NCBI GenBank assembly: GCA_964593705.1
Contig: CAZQIV010000013.1
Coordinates: 14,881 to 78,880, forward strand
Direction: 5' to 3'
DNA from: SABY01 sp964593705
GTDB taxonomy: Bacteria > Bacteroidota > Bacteroidia > Bacteroidales > 4484-276
Length of the DNA: 64,000 nucleotides
The notes under the pieces were generated by a model. The model saw nothing but the letters and a program-made list of their open reading frames with translations, was not told the origin of the DNA and ran no database searches. Shown piece after piece: positions 1 to 9,066 of this stretch. The stretch's first letter is position 1. The number at the start of each line of letters is the position of its first letter. The position numbers and the translations under genes were made by a program.

Positions 1-600
1 GGTATAACCATCGCTATTAAAATCGCCGCCATGCGGTATTAAATTTAAATGAATGGGATGTGGATATGCTTTTTCGCCGGCAATTCCTTTTTGCTCGTTG
101 ACAAGCTGATTCATGCCTTTCATCCCCGAACCGCTTACCGATTGATATGTAGAAACCACCAATCTTTTAATTATAAAAGCCTTGTGCAAGGGAGCAAGAG
201 CTAAAACCATCTGAATTGTTGAGCAGTTTGGGTTGGCAATAATTTTTGTTTCGGAGCTAATGGTGTGCCCGTTAATTTCAGGAACCACGAGCGGTACATT
301 ATCATTTAGCCGCCAGGCCGATGAATTGTCGATTACAAAAGTTCCCTGTCCGGCAAACTTTTCAGCCCATGCTTTTGAGGTAGCGCCTCCTGCAGAAAAA
401 ATTGCAATATCCGGTTTGTGATTTACGGCCTCAGCGAGCGAAATTACCGTGAGCTCACCAAATTCCCCTGAAATAACTTTTCCCACAGACCTTTCAGAAG
501 CTACTGCGAGAAGCGTTTCCGGCTGAATATTTTGTTCCGTTAAAACCCTGAGCATCTTTTGACCTACAAGTCCCGTTGCACCAACTACTGCTATCTTCAT
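1..600 (-). CDS. asd: aspartate-semialdehyde dehydrogenase, N-terminal 200 residues (runs off the window)
   Basis: Reduces aspartyl phosphate to aspartate semialdehyde with NADPH, the branch point to lysine/diaminopimelate, threonine and methionine. The reading frame opens with ATG at 600 and stays open to base 1, so the C-terminal part lies outside the window. Seen: MKIAVVGATGLVGQKML at the N-terminus, the Rossmann NADP loop of this family; a FSAGGATSKAWA stretch; and IIANPNCSTIQ, which holds the catalytic cysteine (about residue 126). A TATTTTTG match to the Bacteroidota -7 element sits at 627-634 on the complementary strand, 26 bases before the start. It is divergent from the lamin-tail gene at 657. 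The family is recognised with confidence; only the right end of the gene is visible. Confidence 0.93.
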   Translation of the reverse strand, partial: MKIAVVGATGLVGQKMLRVLTEQNIQPETLLAVASERSVGKVISGEFGELTVISLAEAVNHKPDIAIFSAGGATSKAWAEKFAGQGTFVIDNSSAWRLNDNVPLVVPEINGHTISSETKIIANPNCSTIQMVLALAPLHKAFIIKRLVVSTYQSVSGSGMKGMNQLVNEQKGIAGEKAYPHPIHLNLIPHGGDFNSDGYT

Positions 601-656
601 TCGAGCTAAAAATATTTGATTTTGCGCAAAAATAGTATATTTACCCCATTGATTAA

Positions 657-3278
657 ATGATAAAATTTTTCTCTATGCGACTCCTGCTTTTAGTTTTCCT
701 TCTCTTTCCTGTTCTTGGTTTTGGTCAGGTTTGGGACGATTTTAGTGATGGTGATTTTACACAAAACCCCTCCTGGGGTGGCGACATCAACCAGTTTAAG
801 GTGAATGAAAATCAACAACTTCAGCTCGATGCTGAAGGAGCTGACACTTCACATTTGGGGACAAGCTTCAGCATGGGGCAGGAAACGGAATGGCGATTTT
901 GGATAAAATGCCCATTCAGCCCATCTTCAAACAACAATGGTAAGTTTTACCTGGCAGGCGATCAATTAAATTTTGAAGCAACTCAAAACGGGTATTTTGT
1001 TCAGTTTGGGGAAGCAGGTTCCAATGATGCCATCGAACTTTTCAGGCAAAATGGCGAAGAAATAACTTCGGTTTGCCGTGGGACGGAAGGGCTGATTGCA
1101 TCTTCTTTTCAACTTTGGCTAAGAGTTAGAAAAGACACACAGGGCAACTGGACTATCGAAGTTGACCCTACCGGTAGCGGGGCTTATCAATTGGAAGCCT
1201 CCGGCAATGACAATACCCTAAACAGTTCGGCTTACCTCGGGGTATATTGCCAATACACTTCGAGCAACAGCACCAAGTTTTATTTTGATGATATTTATGC
1301 AGGCCCGGTTGTGATAGACAATGAAGCCCCCGAATTATTGCAGATTGATGTAATAAATTCAACAAATCTTAACCTGCTGTTTAACGAAGCCATCGATCCA
1401 CTTACTGCTGTAAACAAGCAAAATTATTTTGTTTCGGAGCAAATACAATACCCTCAGCTTGTAACTTTGGATGTTGAAAATCCGGCGCTGATTCATCTCG
1501 ATTTTGACCGTCAATTCCCAAATGGCCAGATGCTTTCAATTTCAATCGAAAATATTGCCGACCTTGCAGGAAATGTCATCATCCCAATTCAGGAAGACTT
1601 TATGTTTTATATGCCCTCAGTCCACGATATCCAGATCAACGAAATTATGGCAGATCCCAATCCTACAGTAGGTTTGCCCGATTGGGAATATGTTGAATTA
1701 TTCAACAAAACCAACGCACCTATAAACTTATCAGGATGGAAATTGAAAATCGGGTCATCAGAAAAAGATTTTGGAAATGTACTCATCCAAGCTAATGGAT
1801 ACCTGATTTTGGGTGATGATGAGGCTGAAGGTGAATTTCTTTTCAATGGCCCATTCTATGGATTTTCGAGTTTTGCACTTACCAATGCAGGCCAAATTCT
1901 TGTTTTGCAAAACCCTGATGGCGCTGCAATCTCGGTAGTTTCATACACTGACGAATGGTATGGCGATCCCAATAAAGACGAAGGAGGTTGGTCGTTAGAA
2001 CAGATTGATCCTGAAAATCCATGTGGAGGAATCAACAATTGGACAGCTTCGGTAAATCAAAATGGGGGCACACCCGGAGCCGAAAATTCGGTTTATGCTT
2101 CTAATCCCGATAACATACCTCCTTTTGCCAGCCGTGTGGAAATTTCTGATTCTGCCTCACTCATCCTGCATTTTTCCGAATCATTGGATAGTACTTTGCT
2201 TTTTAACGTTTTTGCTTTTGAGATTAACAAAGACATTGGAAACCCTGAATTTGTAAATCCAATTGACCCGATTTACCAGTCTGTTGAATTGTTTTTTGAA
2301 AATAGTTTTGAAAATTTATTGATCTACACCCTGAGTGTTGTAGATGAAAACCTGGCAGATTGTGCAGGAAACCTGGTTGATATTACCAAAACAGTAGCGT
2401 TTGGATTACCGGATGAAATTAGCGAAAGTGATATCGTAATCAACGAAGTGTTGTTTAATCCCAAAGATGATTTTGTTACAGGTGTTGATTTTGTTGAGAT
2501 TTATAATCGCTCAGAAAAGATACTCGACCTGAAAAATTTAGTGTTGGCCACCGAAGATGAAGACACCGGAGAACTTGCTTCACCAAAAGAAATTTCAGAA
2601 AATGGCTACTTGTTTTTTCCATCTGAATATCTTGTCCTAACAACCGATCCGGATGTGGTACAAACCCAGTATTTTACAGAAAACCCTGATGGCTTTATAA
2701 AAATGGTTAGCCTTCCCACCTTTAGCAATGATGAAGGAGTGGCCTTGATTGCAACGAAAGGCTTTGTGAGGATCGACAGGATGGCATACAGCGAAACCAT
2801 GCAATATCCATTATTGACTTCTTTTGATGGGGTTTCATTGGAAAGGATTAATTTCGACAGACCCTCTGATGACAAAACCAACTGGCACTCGGCAGCCGAA
2901 GATTTTGGATTTGCCACGCCGGCTTATCAAAATTCGCAATTCGGGATGATTATCGAAACCAGCGACCCGATAAGCATCGACCCTGAAGTTTTTTCGCCCG
3001 ACAGCGATGGCAAGGACGATGTGCTAAATATTTATTATCGGTTTGAAACGGAAGGAAAAAATTGTACCATCAACATTTATGATAGTCGTGGAAGGCTGGT
3101 GCGATCGCTGGTAAACAACGAGCTGATAGGAACATCGGGGCAATTTTCGTGGGATGGCCTTAACGATGACCACCAAAAAGCCGCCATCGGAATTTATATA
3201 ATTTTTGTTGAATTGTTTGACCCTGAAGGAAACAAGGAGCACTACAAGAAAACGGCAGTTCTTGCCACCCGGTTTTAG
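657..3278 (+). CDS. secreted lamin-tail domain protein with FlgD/gliding-motility type C-terminal domain
   Basis: 873 residues with a clear signal peptide (MRLLLLVFLLFPVLGFGQ). A concanavalin-like N-terminal region is followed by an SbsA-type Ig segment (PELLQIDVINSTNLNLLFNEA). A lamin-tail domain comes next (IQINEIMADPNPTVGLPDWEY, about 320-460), then another Ig-like stretch. A second lamin-tail domain follows (IVINEVLFNPKDDF, about 600-750). The end (FSPDSDGKDDVLNIYY ... IYDSRGRLVRSL ... GIYIIFVELFD) matches the FlgD-Ig / gliding-motility C-terminal type that serves as a T9SS-linked anchor in Bacteroidota. The role is inferred as an exported surface or extracellular structural protein; no catalytic motif is seen. 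The first ATG (657) and the second one (MRLLL, 675) are both possible starts; the latter gives the more typical signal peptide. Confidence 0.85.
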   Translation: MIKFFSMRLLLLVFLLFPVLGFGQVWDDFSDGDFTQNPSWGGDINQFKVNENQQLQLDAEGADTSHLGTSFSMGQETEWRFWIKCPFSPSSNNNGKFYLAGDQLNFEATQNGYFVQFGEAGSNDAIELFRQNGEEITSVCRGTEGLIASSFQLWLRVRKDTQGNWTIEVDPTGSGAYQLEASGNDNTLNSSAYLGVYCQYTSSNSTKFYFDDIYAGPVVIDNEAPELLQIDVINSTNLNLLFNEAIDPLTAVNKQNYFVSEQIQYPQLVTLDVENPALIHLDFDRQFPNGQMLSISIENIADLAGNVIIPIQEDFMFYMPSVHDIQINEIMADPNPTVGLPDWEYVELFNKTNAPINLSGWKLKIGSSEKDFGNVLIQANGYLILGDDEAEGEFLFNGPFYGFSSFALTNAGQILVLQNPDGAAISVVSYTDEWYGDPNKDEGGWSLEQIDPENPCGGINNWTASVNQNGGTPGAENSVYASNPDNIPPFASRVEISDSASLILHFSESLDSTLLFNVFAFEINKDIGNPEFVNPIDPIYQSVELFFENSFENLLIYTLSVVDENLADCAGNLVDITKTVAFGLPDEISESDIVINEVLFNPKDDFVTGVDFVEIYNRSEKILDLKNLVLATEDEDTGELASPKEISENGYLFFPSEYLVLTTDPDVVQTQYFTENPDGFIKMVSLPTFSNDEGVALIATKGFVRIDRMAYSETMQYPLLTSFDGVSLERINFDRPSDDKTNWHSAAEDFGFATPAYQNSQFGMIIETSDPISIDPEVFSPDSDGKDDVLNIYYRFETEGKNCTINIYDSRGRLVRSLVNNELIGTSGQFSWDGLNDDHQKAAIGIYIIFVELFDPEGNKEHYKKTAVLATRF

Positions 3279-3280
3279 AT

Positions 3281-3308
3281 AAAAAAAAGAGCCACCCTAA
3301 GGTAGCCC
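3281..3308 (-). terminator. weak hairpin with T-tract, possible terminator for the 3466-3807 gene
   Basis: Read on the minus strand there is GGGCTACC, a short loop, GGGTGGCTC and eight T residues. The arms contain one mismatch. It lies directly after the stop of the + gene as well, so it may serve convergent transcription. Weak call. Confidence 0.35.
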
Positions 3309-3339
3309 AATTTCCGTTTTCAGCAAGGGTTTAATTAGT

Positions 3340-3470
3340 GCTTGACCATTAAGTCGTCTTTTTTCACAAATCTAAAAAAATCTCCCGCAGATTTCGCTGA
3401 TTAGCGCAGATTTTATCTGCGCTAATCAGCGAAATCTGCGGGAAAAATTACTAAAAAGACCGACATTAAT
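3340..3470. repeat. palindromic dispersed repeat, family A, copy 1
   Basis: The core is a perfect 28-bp inverted repeat, 3383-3410 against 3416-3443, with a 5-base TTTTA loop. The arm begins TCCCGCAGATTTCGCTGATT. It is preceded by GTGCTTGACCATTAAGTCG (3340-3358) and followed by TTACTAAAAAGACCGACATT (3448-3467). The same flanks recur at 6343 and, in part, at 19656 and 34273. The right edge reaches the stop codon of the neighbouring minus-strand gene. Confidence 0.85.
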
Positions 3471-3807
3471 TATTCTCAAACATTCCATCAGGCGATTTTT
3501 TGAAAAATGGCAAGATGTGATGTGTGTTAAAAAAGTATTTCCAATCAGCATAGGGCGCTGTAACGAAATACGTTTTTTTATGAACCACAATTTTCACCGT
3601 GATAAAGTCTCCGGCATCATTGTTAAAAATAACAGCGGGGTTCACCTGTGTGAGAAGAGCATTTACATAAATCGGCTTATCCAGCAACATTTTTAAATGC
3701 ACCGTGGTGGATGCCTGACTGTACGGATTTTGTTCACGAAACTGAGCATAACTCATCATGGTAAATGATACCATCACTAAAACTAAAACAACTTTTAAAG
3801 CTTTCAT
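3466..3807 (-). CDS. small secreted protein of unknown function
   Basis: 113 residues starting MKALKVVLVLVMVSFTMMSYAQ, a typical signal peptide. An ATG four codons upstream (3819) is in frame, but the bases between the two form GGAGGT, an unusually good Shine-Dalgarno sequence placed correctly for the ATG at 3807, so 3807 is chosen. The mature part (about 90 residues) is basic and aromatic-rich with no cysteine and no domain I recognise. It stands alone, convergent with the lamin-tail gene, and its stop codon abuts repeat family A. Probably a real, expressed periplasmic or exported protein; function unknown. Confidence 0.7.
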   Translation of the reverse strand: MKALKVVLVLVMVSFTMMSYAQFREQNPYSQASTTVHLKMLLDKPIYVNALLTQVNPAVIFNNDAGDFITVKIVVHKKTYFVTAPYADWKYFFNTHHILPFFKKSPDGMFENN

Positions 3808-4214
3808 AATAACCTCCATTTTTGATTTGATAAATTAAAGAATTGTTGAATTTGAAAAAATTGAAAAGAACTGTGTTTAAAATCAATGATACAAAGGTAG
3901 GGTGGTGAAGGCTCTAAAACATCCCTGAATACAATGGGTTTAAAAAATAGCAGAAATCACCTATATGGTTTTTATGGCCCGATAGCCATAAACCTTTTTC
4001 AGGATAATTCGTACAATAAAATGATTAATGTCGCTTAACCGAATAATTCCGCCTGATTGTTGGAAGTCGGTACTTACTCTTTAATGTGGCCAGTTTATCA
4101 ACACCCAAAATTTAGTCTTGATGAGAGTTGCATATATAAAAACTCTTGCGTTTTTATGAAAACATTTTGTAAAGGGAGCTGGTTTGTCTCGTTTTCCGGA
4201 TGTGCTAAAAGGAA
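3808..4214. other. intergenic stretch, no gene seen
   Basis: About 400 bases between the small secreted gene and the terminator of the GEVED/thioredoxin-like gene. It holds the leader of the small gene and AT-rich DNA. The only open frame (4057-4290, +) has no signal, no family likeness and runs through the terminator, so it is not called. Confidence 0.5.
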
Positions 4215-4250
4215 TAAAAAAAACCGTGAAGCGGCTGCCTCACGGTTTTG
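4215..4250 (-). terminator. rho-independent terminator of the GEVED/thioredoxin-like gene
   Basis: On the minus strand AAAACCGTGA (4240-4249), a 10-base loop, TCACGGTTTT (4220-4229) and further T residues. A perfect 10-bp stem about 30 bases after the stop codon at 4280. Confidence 0.85.
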
Positions 4251-4279
4251 TAAAAAGTTCAATAGTACAATTAAATTTG

Positions 4280-6118
4280 TTATTCAATAATTACAGATTC
4301 AACGAATAAACCATCATTGGTTTGTACTTTGAAAATGTACATTCCCGGGTTGAAATGTTCGGTGTTTAAATTCATGATATTTGAACTGCCGTGGGTTTCA
4401 TAAACAAGTTGGCCCACATGATTATAAACCCTTACGGAGTTTATCTCATTATTGGCTTTTATATTCACCCTGTTATTGGCCGGATTAGGATAAACCTGCA
4501 GGTCATCAGCAACTTCAATAGAACCCACTCCGGTCAATAGAACTGCCATCATACTTGTTCCCTGGTAAATCTCTTTGGTATCCATGTTTTCGATAAACAC
4601 AACCACCTCACAATTTTCGATCATATAGTTGTCTTCAATTGTTACCGTTGTGCTAAATGTGTGACTTGTTTCACTTGAAAAATCCAGCGACATACCCATA
4701 CCATCAGGATACACATTACGGGCAACAAAAAACTGGTTTTCGTTACCTGGTGATGCAATATCCGTTTCTGTTAATACAACAAAAGCGGCCAGGTTTTCGG
4801 TGCTGTTACCATTTTTAATTTCAATGGTAGCTTCCACTTCAAGGTGCATTCCGTCAACAGTAGCTGCTGACATGCTTATTTCGAAGTTAGAGGGATAAGG
4901 TACACGTTCTTCCATTACAGGAACATAATACGGGTAAGAGGTTGGGTTATAGCCTCCAACAACAGCTTGCCAACCATCAAACCATACGGTGGGGTAACCG
5001 GTAATGCCATAAAAGCCATCTCTAACCATACCTTGGGGGAATTCAAATTCATCATTGTTGTGCCAGGCAATTACTGCGAGGTTCTCAATGTATTCGGGAT
5101 GCAACTGGTTCAAACCAACAGCTGCATACGGGCAGTAACCTCACCATGTGCCGGTGAAGAATTCCGCAATAACTTTTTGTCTGGGTTGTGCAGAAAATAC
5201 AACGGTCATTGCTTTGCAATCATCATCAGGCATTTCATCGCCAGTGAGATAAGAACAAATTTCCACATCATAAGCACCAACCTCGGTTGTCCAGGTATCA
5301 AATTCAACCTGAAGTGCTTCACCCACAGCCAGGTCAACTAAATCTACGGTAGAAGAATAACCTGTGGATTCTACGGTCATGGTAACAGGAAAACTAATGG
5401 TTTCCACGCCCATGTTGGCAACCGTTGCCATTGGAGTAACATCACCGGCCAACATAACAAGAGCCATGTCGATAGACATCACTGTTGCATTGTAGTCAAT
5501 GGGAGTACCGGTAATTTCAATCATATAATCTTCCCATTCACCATAAGTAAAAGAGGCGCAGGGATCGGGTGATGAAGGTTCTGTCCAGTTAGAGCCAATC
5601 CTCATCCTGTGAACGCCAGGCATAGCGTTACCGGGAATGGTAATCTCGGCCTCAACCATAACTCCTACATCATTTACTTCAAGATCGGTGAGAATTCTTT
5701 CCATATCTGAAAAAACTTCGTCATCGTTAAAGTCAACCCACATACTCATGAACTGACCAGAATAACCGGTTTCGAATGAAGCCGTGTAAGCATAACCAAT
5801 TTCGGCAGTTCCCTGCATAGCAGTAAAATCACCATATCCATTGGGGCTGCAACCACTGTTCAGGTTTTCGATTCCTGCAAACATAAATCCGGTAAAACCA
5901 TCACCATAACTGCAATTGGCACTCGGAATACAGTAATCATCAGTGCCATCGGTTAACGATGGAGTTGCTTGCCCGAGCTCCAGCTTGTGTTGTGCCACTG
6001 CCTGGAGCCTTTCCTGCAAGCCGGAATTTCCGGGTCGGGCATTGATCTGCGCCATTAGGCTACCCGTAACCATCATGGCAAGCAGAAAGGTTAATAATGT
6101 AATCGTTTTTCGTTTCAT
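4280..6118 (-). CDS. candidate selenoprotein: secreted GEVED / thioredoxin-like (UGYC) / T9SS-sorted protein, in-frame TGA at 5141-5143
   Basis: Read through one TGA this is a single 612-codon gene. Signal peptide MKRKTITLLTFLLAMMVTG; a GEVED domain (about 60-195: SMWVDFNDDEVF, HRMRIG, GEWEDYMIEI); a CARDB-like domain (about 200-310). Then comes an Omp28-like thioredoxin-fold module, EFFTGTW-TGA-GYCPYAAVG ... AVIAWHNNDEF ... YGITGYPTVWFDG. The end is a T9SS sorting domain (LQVYPNPANNRVNI ... FNPGMYIFKVQ). The TGA is codon 326 and occupies exactly the first cysteine of the family's CxYC motif; Cys 329 is kept. No frameshift is needed, and both halves show coding character with no other stop. 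A downstream start at 5113 would be a TTG in mid-domain and is unlikely. Either selenocysteine is inserted or a nonsense mutation (TGT/TGC to TGA) hit the active site. The position and the following stem-loop favour selenocysteine. Confidence 0.75.
5099..5127 (-). promoter_or_regulatory. SECIS-like stem-loop downstream of the in-frame TGA
   Basis: Starting 14 bases after the TGA, the mRNA can form a 9-bp stem (ATGCAGCTG with CAGTTGCAT, one G-U pair) closing an 11-base loop TTGGTTTGAAC. Alternatively it forms 7 bp, a three-base bulge, TGGT/ACCA and a UUGA loop. Bacterial SECIS elements lie in this distance range and read into the coding sequence. The apical loop does not place G in the first two positions as the usual bacterial consensus does, so this is a candidate only. 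Confidence 0.45.
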
Positions 6119-6342
6119 AACAAATTGTTTAATTAATACTTATTGAATTGAACACTATGTAATTTTAAAATCATAACCAATGAAACATTATTTTTTTGTA
6201 AAAATATGCATAAATGTACATATATAATTAAGAATCACTCTAAATTTTATAAAGTGGTTTTGACAAGCTTAAGGTCTTGATGTAAAAAAAAGGGGAAATA
6301 TAAAATCCGGGGAAAAGTGATTAAGGTAAATCAGCACTGAAT

Positions 6343-6500
6343 AGTGCATGTCCATAAAGTCAACTATCTCGATCCGAGGCCAAAGAATCTCCCGCTGATT
6401 TCGCTGATAAGCGCAGAATAAATCTGCGCTTATCAGCGAAATCAGCGGGAGACATTACTAAAAAGACAGACTCTAAATAGTGTCGGTCTATAAAGTCAGC
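6343..6500. repeat. palindromic dispersed repeat, family A, copy 2
   Basis: A perfect 30-bp inverted repeat, 6388-6417 against 6423-6452, loop ATAAA. The arm reads TCTCCCGCTGATTTCGCTGA, a variant of copy 1. Left flank GTGCATGTCCATAAAGTCAA, right flank TTACTAAAAAGACAGACTCT. A second left-flank-like sequence, TGTCGGTCTATAAAGTCAGC, follows at 6481. Confidence 0.85.
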
Positions 6501-6788
6501 TCTTTTCTGATTTTGCCCGCGCAACCGCGTAATCCCCTCGTTTATAGCCTTTCCCTCGGTCTCCCTCTTTAGACCTCACCCTCAATCTCCCGATTTTCGG
6601 GAGGTTGGGGATGGGGTAATTACCAGAAAAGGCTGGAAAATAGAAAAGGGGTTTCTCAAAATAGCTCTGAAAATTCCGGGTTCAATTTTACTTAAAACGA
6701 AATTATTAAGCTTTTATATCAGTCGCCAATCAAATGGCCGCTATCTAAGATTCCCTCTAACCTTCCTATCCGGCAAGGCTACCCCCTC

Positions 6789-6868
6789 CTAACTTGGACA
6801 AGCCAAAACCAAACAAGGTGATCATGTAAAACTTATGGTGTATTCCTGTTTTGGTTTGTCCAAGTTAG
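6789..6868. repeat. 80-bp MITE-like inverted-repeat element
   Basis: 21-base arms CTAACTTGGACAAGCCAAAA(C) at 6789-6809 and the complement at 6848-6868 match at 20 of 21 positions, around a 38-base spacer with no coding content. Terminal inverted repeats with a short non-coding core suggest a non-autonomous element; a target duplication is not evident. Confidence 0.6.
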
Positions 6869-7283
6869 TCGGCAAAATTTATAAATGCATATTTTGCAAT
6901 TTAGAGCTTTATTATTCACCTACCTTTCATATTATCGACAATGCATTTTAAATTTTGCTTTAGGCGCTTAAAAAGCCACTATTGCTAACATGTTAACGAT
7001 ATTTACAAACGGTTGGATATCATTCCCACAAAGCGGTTTTGTTTTTCAACATAGTGCAATCAATACACTAATATCTCTTTATAAACGAAGCATTCAGCAT
7101 TTTTCATCATTATGCGATTTTTTTCATCGAATTACGCTAATTAAACTAATTTTAATTAGTTTAATCCGATAAATTCGATGATAATTAATAAAATGTGATA
7201 TAGCCTGTTTTGACGGAGGGAATTAGTTTCACAAGTTTGGTAGATGCGTTTCCCGCGAAGCGGCTTTAATTTTCAAATTAATG

Positions 7284-7342
7284 TAGTACCTTTTCTCTAA
7301 TATTCTGCCAAAAAATGGCAGAATATTAGAGAAAAGGTACTA
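7284..7342. repeat. perfect 27-bp hairpin
   Basis: Arms TAGTACCTTTTCTCTAATAT(TCTGCCA) 7284-7310 and the exact complement 7316-7342 with an AAAAA loop. No gene ends just before it on either strand, so it is not an ordinary terminator. Confidence 0.8.
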
Positions 7343-7511
7343 AAGGGGAAACCCACGCCAATTGTACGTTGGCTGGTTCTTCCGCCAACTGGCGGAGAGT
7401 TAGAGGGGTGTGCGGCGGGTTGCGAGTTAATAGACGGATCCTAAATAATCGATACGTTTGGATGCCGGATTAATCGATATGTACTCCACTTATCCAAGCG
7501 TGTTTTTAATC

Positions 7512-8852
7512 CTACCTTCCTCCGGCCACTGCTTTTTTATAATATGCCAGTTTAATTTGAACGGTACACAAGGCGTCATTGCGAGCATCTTCGGCTTGCT
7601 GAAACATAGCTTGCGCTTCGAGCATATCGGAGGTGCTTACCATCCCGGCCTCATAATTATCACGGGTAACCTTCTGGTATTCCCCGGCTTCCTCCACCGA
7701 TTTTTCGGCAATGGACACCTGCATATTACTTTCGATGAGTTCCTTGTAGGATTTTTGTACTTGCAACACCATTAGTTCGGAGGTTTCGCTGAGGCGATTT
7801 TCGGCCATATCCACTTTTATCTGGTGTTCTTTAATTTTGTGTGAGCCGCCCCACCATCCCGAAAGGGGAACATTAAGTGTGGCAAATACCAGCGCATTGG
7901 TGCTCGATTTATCCATCACATCCAGGTAGTAACCCTGAACGCCCACGGCCAATTGCGGCAAAACTTCACCACGAGCTATTTTCTTTTGAAGTTTTTCGGC
8001 CTCCACAGCTTTTTGCAACATTATGTATTCCTGGCGGTTTTGAATGGCAGTATCCGGATTCAGAAAATAATTCTCAACGCTTCGGCTATTCATCTCAGTA
8101 CCTGAAAACTCGATGGAAGGTGAATATTGGACACCCATATTTTGACACAGAGCCATGCTCATTAACTCGATCCCGTTTTGGAGTTTCAACTTTTTACCAG
8201 CCAGTTCGTTTTGCTTGAGGGTAACTTTAAGCAAATCCGATTTTTGAGTAAGTCCGGCCTCATAAGCCACCGACACATCCTTATAAAGCTCATCGAGTAA
8301 TTCTTCGTAGCTAATGATGGTTTTCATCTTTTCTTTAAAAGATATCAGTGTCCAGTATTGTTGTTCGGTTTTGAAAAGAGCATCTTCTTCCGAAAGAATC
8401 AAGGCATGTTTATCGATATCCTGCCCCAGAGCAGCCAGCTTATTGCCATTCCTTACCTGGCCTCCCATGTAAACAGGCTCTACCGCAGCAACATAACCCA
8501 AATTGGTATAATCGAGAATATTGAGCTCCATACCCGGAAAATAGGCAAATTGTGTAGGGCTTTGATAATTTGCAGGATTTGCATCGTACACCGGAAGCTT
8601 CATCTCAGGCACTTCCTCTTTTAAAATATAATCGTTGGCTTTCATGGCAGCAAACCCTGCATTTACCTGCGGAAAATAATTGGTAAAAGCATTCTTCTTT
8701 ACCTGCTCTGCTTGTTCAACCTTAAGCCTTGCTTCGTTAATTTTTTTGTTGTTGGCCAGGGTCAGGCTTTTGCAGGAATCCAATGACAGGGTTTGTGCTG
8801 AAGCCATTGAGGTAATCACACTCAATATTATGATTAAAAATTGTTTTTTCAT
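7512..8852 (-). CDS. TolC-family outer-membrane efflux protein
   Basis: 446 residues. Start set at 8852 (MKKQFLIIILSVITSMASAQ, signal peptide); the frame is open upstream to 9011, but that part reads through a palindromic repeat and carries no signal. TolC duplication pattern: LSLDSCKSLTLANNKKINEARLKVEQAEQ near the N-terminus, and NYEAGMVSTSDMLEAQAMFQQA near the C-terminus. Forms the outer-membrane channel of a tripartite pump with the RND transporter and adaptor encoded just upstream on the same strand. A 244-base gap, filled largely by a palindromic repeat, separates it from the RND gene. Confidence 0.93.
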   Translation of the reverse strand: MKKQFLIIILSVITSMASAQTLSLDSCKSLTLANNKKINEARLKVEQAEQVKKNAFTNYFPQVNAGFAAMKANDYILKEEVPEMKLPVYDANPANYQSPTQFAYFPGMELNILDYTNLGYVAAVEPVYMGGQVRNGNKLAALGQDIDKHALILSEEDALFKTEQQYWTLISFKEKMKTIISYEELLDELYKDVSVAYEAGLTQKSDLLKVTLKQNELAGKKLKLQNGIELMSMALCQNMGVQYSPSIEFSGTEMNSRSVENYFLNPDTAIQNRQEYIMLQKAVEAEKLQKKIARGEVLPQLAVGVQGYYLDVMDKSSTNALVFATLNVPLSGWWGGSHKIKEHQIKVDMAENRLSETSELMVLQVQKSYKELIESNMQVSIAEKSVEEAGEYQKVTRDNYEAGMVSTSDMLEAQAMFQQAEDARNDALCTVQIKLAYYKKAVAGGR

Positions 8853-8866
8853 TTGTATAAAGTTAG

Positions 8867-8994
8867 CCACGCTTGTCCGCCAGCTGGCGGAGATGCACGG
8901 ATGTCCGTAGGACTCCTTTGGAGATATTGAATAATGTTTCTCCTTATGAGTCCTTCGGACATTCGTACCCCCCGAATGATCGGGGCAAGCGTGG
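8867..8994. repeat. 128-bp palindromic element inside the efflux operon
   Basis: Outer arms CCACGCTTG (8867-8875) and CAAGCGTGG (8986-8994). Inside are CCGCCAGCTGGCGG, ACGGATGTCCGT, GTCCTTCGGAC and the CCCGA/TCGGG pair. The CCGCC-n-GGCGG motif recurs at about 7391 and 20758. Inserted between the RND and tolC genes. Confidence 0.6.
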
Positions 8995-9042
8995 GTGTTA
9001 ATAATATTCATAATTATTTTATTTTTTCTTTATTGTTGCATC

Positions 9043-9066
9043 AGAGACAAGGCATGCCTTGTCTCT
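9043..9066. repeat. 24-bp perfect palindrome
   Basis: AGAGACAAGGCA / TGCCTTGTCTCT with no loop, 30 bases after the RND stop codon. It resembles the GTAGAGACA...TGTCTCTA palindrome found in frame at 63707-63756. Confidence 0.7.

Larger units (their letters stand above)
6119..7511. other. 1.4 kb gene-free, repeat-rich region
   Basis: No convincing open frame. It contains the leader of the GEVED gene, repeat family A copy 2 (6343-6500) and an 80-bp inverted-repeat element (6789-6868). It also holds an AT palindrome around 7138-7163 (ATTAAACTAATTTTAATTAG core) and a perfect 27-bp hairpin (7284-7342). It looks like a landing zone for small non-autonomous elements between two minus-strand units. 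Confidence 0.7.

Noticed and set aside
4057..4290. 77-residue plus-strand open frame
   Set aside because: Runs through the terminator of the minus-strand gene, no start signal, composition unlike the coding genes.
4280..5113. Separate downstream gene starting after the TGA
   Set aside because: The only start would be a TTG inside the thioredoxin-like domain, without signal peptide, while the sorting domain needs export. The two frames are the same frame and form one domain.
8853..9011. N-terminal extension of the TolC-like protein
   Set aside because: Reads through a palindromic repeat and would bury the signal peptide at residue 54.
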